A stretch of 64,000 nt of DNA from Treponema sp. (GTDB lineage: Bacteria; Spirochaetota; Spirochaetia; Treponematales; Breznakiellaceae), in NCBI GenBank assembly GCA_009780855.1, contig WQZG01000007.1, positions 1 through 64,000 of the forward strand, written 5' to 3'. The position numbers were made by a program, and so were the translations under genes. Every line of letters begins with the position of its first letter. The first letter of the stretch is position 1. Shown in pieces: positions 61,736 through 64,000 of the stretch. The notes beneath the pieces are model-generated. The model was given only the letters and a program-made list of their open reading frames with translations. It was not told the DNA's origin and did not search any database.

Positions 61736-63660
61736 GCGCCAAAGATACAGATAAATTTTTGGATATACCAAAACAAAAATATGTCCGCGACGAAGTACCG
61801 CAGAGGAGGTTCGGCGGCGGCAGCATGATGGTCGGCGGCGGGGGAGGCGGGGGGCTGCACGGACACGGCGTTCACACCGACAAAGTCAAAGATTTCAAAA
61901 AAACCCTTTACCTTACCCTCAAGTACATGTGGCCGTTCAAATGGCAGCTCCTGGCCATTGTCGGTTTTTCCGGACTTACGACAATTATTACTGTCTGGAC
62001 ACCGCTTATTTCGGCGAACATAGTAGACAACCTGAATCAGGTGGCTAAAGGTTTTATGGATCATCTTGATCTCATTCAGTGGATAACCCTGCTTGCTGCC
62101 GTTTCCCTTGTCAGCGCGCTTTTCGGCCTTTGCCAGCAGCTCATTTCCGCCAACCTTACCCAGAAGATCATTTACAACTTCCGGCGGGACCTTGTGGATA
62201 AACTGTCCAGGCTGCCGCTTAAATTTTTTGACGGCCGCACCCACGGCGAAGTTTTAAGCAGGGTAGTGTACGATGTCGATACCGTGGCGCGTATGCTTCA
62301 GATGAGTATTACACAAGTGCTTACATCTGCGATTACCGTAATTGGTGTTTTAATTTTAATGATAAAACTGAACGCGCTGCTTACCCTTATAACAATGAGC
62401 ATCACTCCGCTGTACCTCCTGGTTGTTTACGTAATTGCGCCCAAATCCCAGAGATACTTTGTCGGCCAGTCCCGCACACTGGGCGACCTTAACGGCCATG
62501 TGGAAGAAATGTACGCCGGGCAAAAAATTGTAAAGCTTTTTAACTACGAAGAAAATTCCATAAGGGAATTTGAAGACATCAACAACCGCTACTATAATTA
62601 TTCACGCAGGGCGCAGTTTATCTCCGGTATGATCAGGCCCCTGGTTCAGTTTTTGGGCAACTTCGGATATGTACTCGTCTGCGTTGTCGGCGGTTTTTTT
62701 ATGACAAAGGGAATTCTGACCCTGGGTATTATTGCCGCGTTCATGCAATATGTCAGGCAATTCAATACGCCGCTGGCAAATACTTCCCACATTGCGGAAC
62801 ACATCCAGTCGGTGCTCGCCGCGTCCGAACGTATCTTCGCGGTGCTTAACGAAGAAGAAGAAATACCGGAATCTGTAAACCCAAAAGATATTTCCAAACC
62901 AGACGGCTCTGTCTGTTTCGAGCATGTTGAGTTCGGTTACAGCCCTGAAAAAATCCTGATGAAGGACATGAACATAGACGTAAAAGCCGGCCAGATAGTC
63001 GCCATAGTCGGACCGACGGGCGCGGGAAAAACTACCTTGGTCAATCTGTTAATGCGTTTCTACGACGTAGGCAAAGGGCGCATTACCGTTGACGGAATTG
63101 ACATCAAGGACATGACCCGGAGCGGTCTGCGGACAATGTTCGGCATGGTGCTTCAGGATACATGGCTTTATAACGGAACCATCCGCGAAAATATAACCTA
63201 CGGAAACAAGACCGCCACAGAGGAACAGATGATCCAGGCGTCTGTTGCCGCGCGCGCCGATCATTTTATACGCACCCTTCAGGATGGTTACGACACGCTT
63301 ATAAATGAAGACGGGACCAACATATCACAGGGCCAGAAACAATTGCTGACCATAGCACGCGCTTTCCTCGCCGACCCGGCCATATTGATCCTTGATGAAG
63401 CGACATCAAGCGTTGATACACGCACAGAAGTTTTGATTCAGCATGCGATGAAAGAGCTTATGGAAGGCCGAACCAATTTTGTTATCGCGCACAGGCTTTC
63501 AACCATCCGGAACGCTGATATTATTCTTGTAATGGACCACGGCAGTATCGTGGAGAAGGGCTCCCATGAAAGCTTAATGAAGTCAAAGGGATTTTATTAT
63601 AATTTATACAACAGCCAGTTTAACGGCGGATTTGATGAGGCAGAATCCATTGCCGGCTGA
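61732..63660 (+). CDS. ABC exporter half-transporter 2 (canonical site)
   Basis: 642 residues from the ATG at 61732 (GGAGG upstream; overlaps the previous stop). A Gly/His-rich tail (GGGSMMVGGGGGGGLHGHG, about 25-43) precedes six helices and an NBD with GPTGAGKTTLVNLL, ISQGQKQLLTIARAF and ILILDEATSSVD (intact Glu), plus switch His in IAHRLSTI. Together with half 1 it forms a heterodimeric type IV exporter of lipids, peptides or drugs; substrate not readable. Confidence 0.93.
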   Translation: MSAKDTDKFLDIPKQKYVRDEVPQRRFGGGSMMVGGGGGGGLHGHGVHTDKVKDFKKTLYLTLKYMWPFKWQLLAIVGFSGLTTIITVWTPLISANIVDNLNQVAKGFMDHLDLIQWITLLAAVSLVSALFGLCQQLISANLTQKIIYNFRRDLVDKLSRLPLKFFDGRTHGEVLSRVVYDVDTVARMLQMSITQVLTSAITVIGVLILMIKLNALLTLITMSITPLYLLVVYVIAPKSQRYFVGQSRTLGDLNGHVEEMYAGQKIVKLFNYEENSIREFEDINNRYYNYSRRAQFISGMIRPLVQFLGNFGYVLVCVVGGFFMTKGILTLGIIAAFMQYVRQFNTPLANTSHIAEHIQSVLAASERIFAVLNEEEEIPESVNPKDISKPDGSVCFEHVEFGYSPEKILMKDMNIDVKAGQIVAIVGPTGAGKTTLVNLLMRFYDVGKGRITVDGIDIKDMTRSGLRTMFGMVLQDTWLYNGTIRENITYGNKTATEEQMIQASVAARADHFIRTLQDGYDTLINEDGTNISQGQKQLLTIARAFLADPAILILDEATSSVDTRTEVLIQHAMKELMEGRTNFVIAHRLSTIRNADIILVMDHGSIVEKGSHESLMKSKGFYYNLYNSQFNGGFDEAESIAG

Positions 63661-63738
63661 TATATAGCCGTTTAAAATATTGTTATATTTTCTAAAATAT
63701 TGTAGTATCAAAAAAATTCTGACATCAAGGTTATTATT

Positions 63739-64000
63739 ATGAAGTTAAGTAAAAAAGTACCGCTTTTAATTGGAGCCGTTGTACTAATTACGGCCGGCAG
63801 CATTATTATCGGCGCCGAGATTCTTGTCACCAATGAGATGGAAAAAAGTACCTTCGCCGAGATTAACAGTAATACAGTTGTTAACGCCGAATTAATAAAA
63901 ACCAAACTCGATGCATTGCTCAGCCAGCTTTGGGAAATTGCCAACCGCGCCAGGACCCGCACAATGGATTGGGAAGCTGTGGTCCGGCCCAACCTGGCGC
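63739..64000 (+). CDS. Methyl-accepting chemotaxis protein, N-terminal part (cut by window end)
   Basis: Open from the ATG at 63739 (CAAGG upstream) to the window end, 87 codons. It begins MKLSKKVPLLIGAVVLITAG (membrane helix), followed by ILVTNEMEKSTFAEINSN and a helical stretch (ELIKTKLDALLSQLWEIANRARTR), the usual start of a dCache-type sensor domain. The signalling domain lies outside the window, so the receptor call is probable rather than proven. Confidence 0.7.
   Translation, partial: MKLSKKVPLLIGAVVLITAGSIIIGAEILVTNEMEKSTFAEINSNTVVNAELIKTKLDALLSQLWEIANRARTRTMDWEAVVRPNLA

Noticed and set aside
63708-63992. 94-residue minus-strand ORF at the right edge
   Set aside because: Opposite strand of a well-supported chemotaxis receptor start at 63739 with an SD and membrane helix.
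1-64000. tRNA, rRNA or riboswitch
   Set aside because: I read the gaps for cloverleaf ends and known aptamer cores and saw none; short or unusual RNAs could be missed without a covariance search.

Overview
The window looks like a chromosomal segment of a host- or gut-associated spirochaete, most likely a Treponema relative. That reading rests on the LplABC-type sugar-binding proteins with uncleaved-Cys 'AxGG' signal peptides, FapA/DUF342 and HD-GYP proteins, several membrane-anchored TPR proteins, a complete Rnf complex, moderate GC and frequent TTG starts. It is inference from content; no ribosomal or tRNA gene is present to confirm it.

Layout. 1-1600 is debris: an IS66 transposase tail, an IS110-type transposase tail and two broken surface-protein fragments. 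1576-6133 holds a FapA-like protein, a pair of inverted MITE-like repeats, then argR-pgi-flavin reductase. 6146-13464 is one divergent carbohydrate regulon: permeases plus amidohydrolase on the minus strand, and a FadR-type regulator, a large glycosidase-like protein and the binding protein on the plus strand, with a promoter and operator-like palindrome between them. 13557-17029 is a tightly overlapping minus-strand operon (TPR, phosphoesterase, DGNHR protein, M28-like peptidase), facing two plus-strand TPR proteins. 20015-21721 is the ACT/UPF0210 pair with two strong hairpins between the genes. 21818-27273 is a peptide ABC importer with a shortened last ATPase and two small tail genes.

27348-31522 has a TIM-barrel isomerase, a methyltransferase, a one-POTRA outer-membrane barrel protein, a truncated MazE-like antitoxin and a HAD phosphatase. 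32632-39022 is a coherent envelope operon: a six-helix membrane protein, a LolD/MacB-type ATPase, two FtsX permeases, a LolA-like carrier and an outer-membrane barrel. A GH114-like lipoprotein is divergent from it. 39162-40584 is an Hpt plus HD-GYP signalling pair. 40600-43080 has a GNAT-methyltransferase fusion and a GNAT gene preceded by a promoter, a 30-codon leader ORF and an intrinsic terminator, i.e. an attenuator layout. 43630-49862 has an MFS carrier and rnfCDGEAB.

49952-58249 holds two divergent Cys-type sulfatases and a second LplBC permease pair with two binding proteins, suggesting use of sulfated glycans. 58275-63660 has an AAA/PD-(D/E)XK protein and a heterodimeric ABC exporter with one degenerate ATP site. 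A chemotaxis receptor starts at the right edge. Neither Lpl system carries its own ATPase, so both probably share one encoded elsewhere.

The least expected sequence-level signals are the GNAT attenuator, seven-base tandem arrays of different sequence at four intergenic sites, the inverted MITE pair, and the ABC-FtsX-LolA-like-barrel operon.
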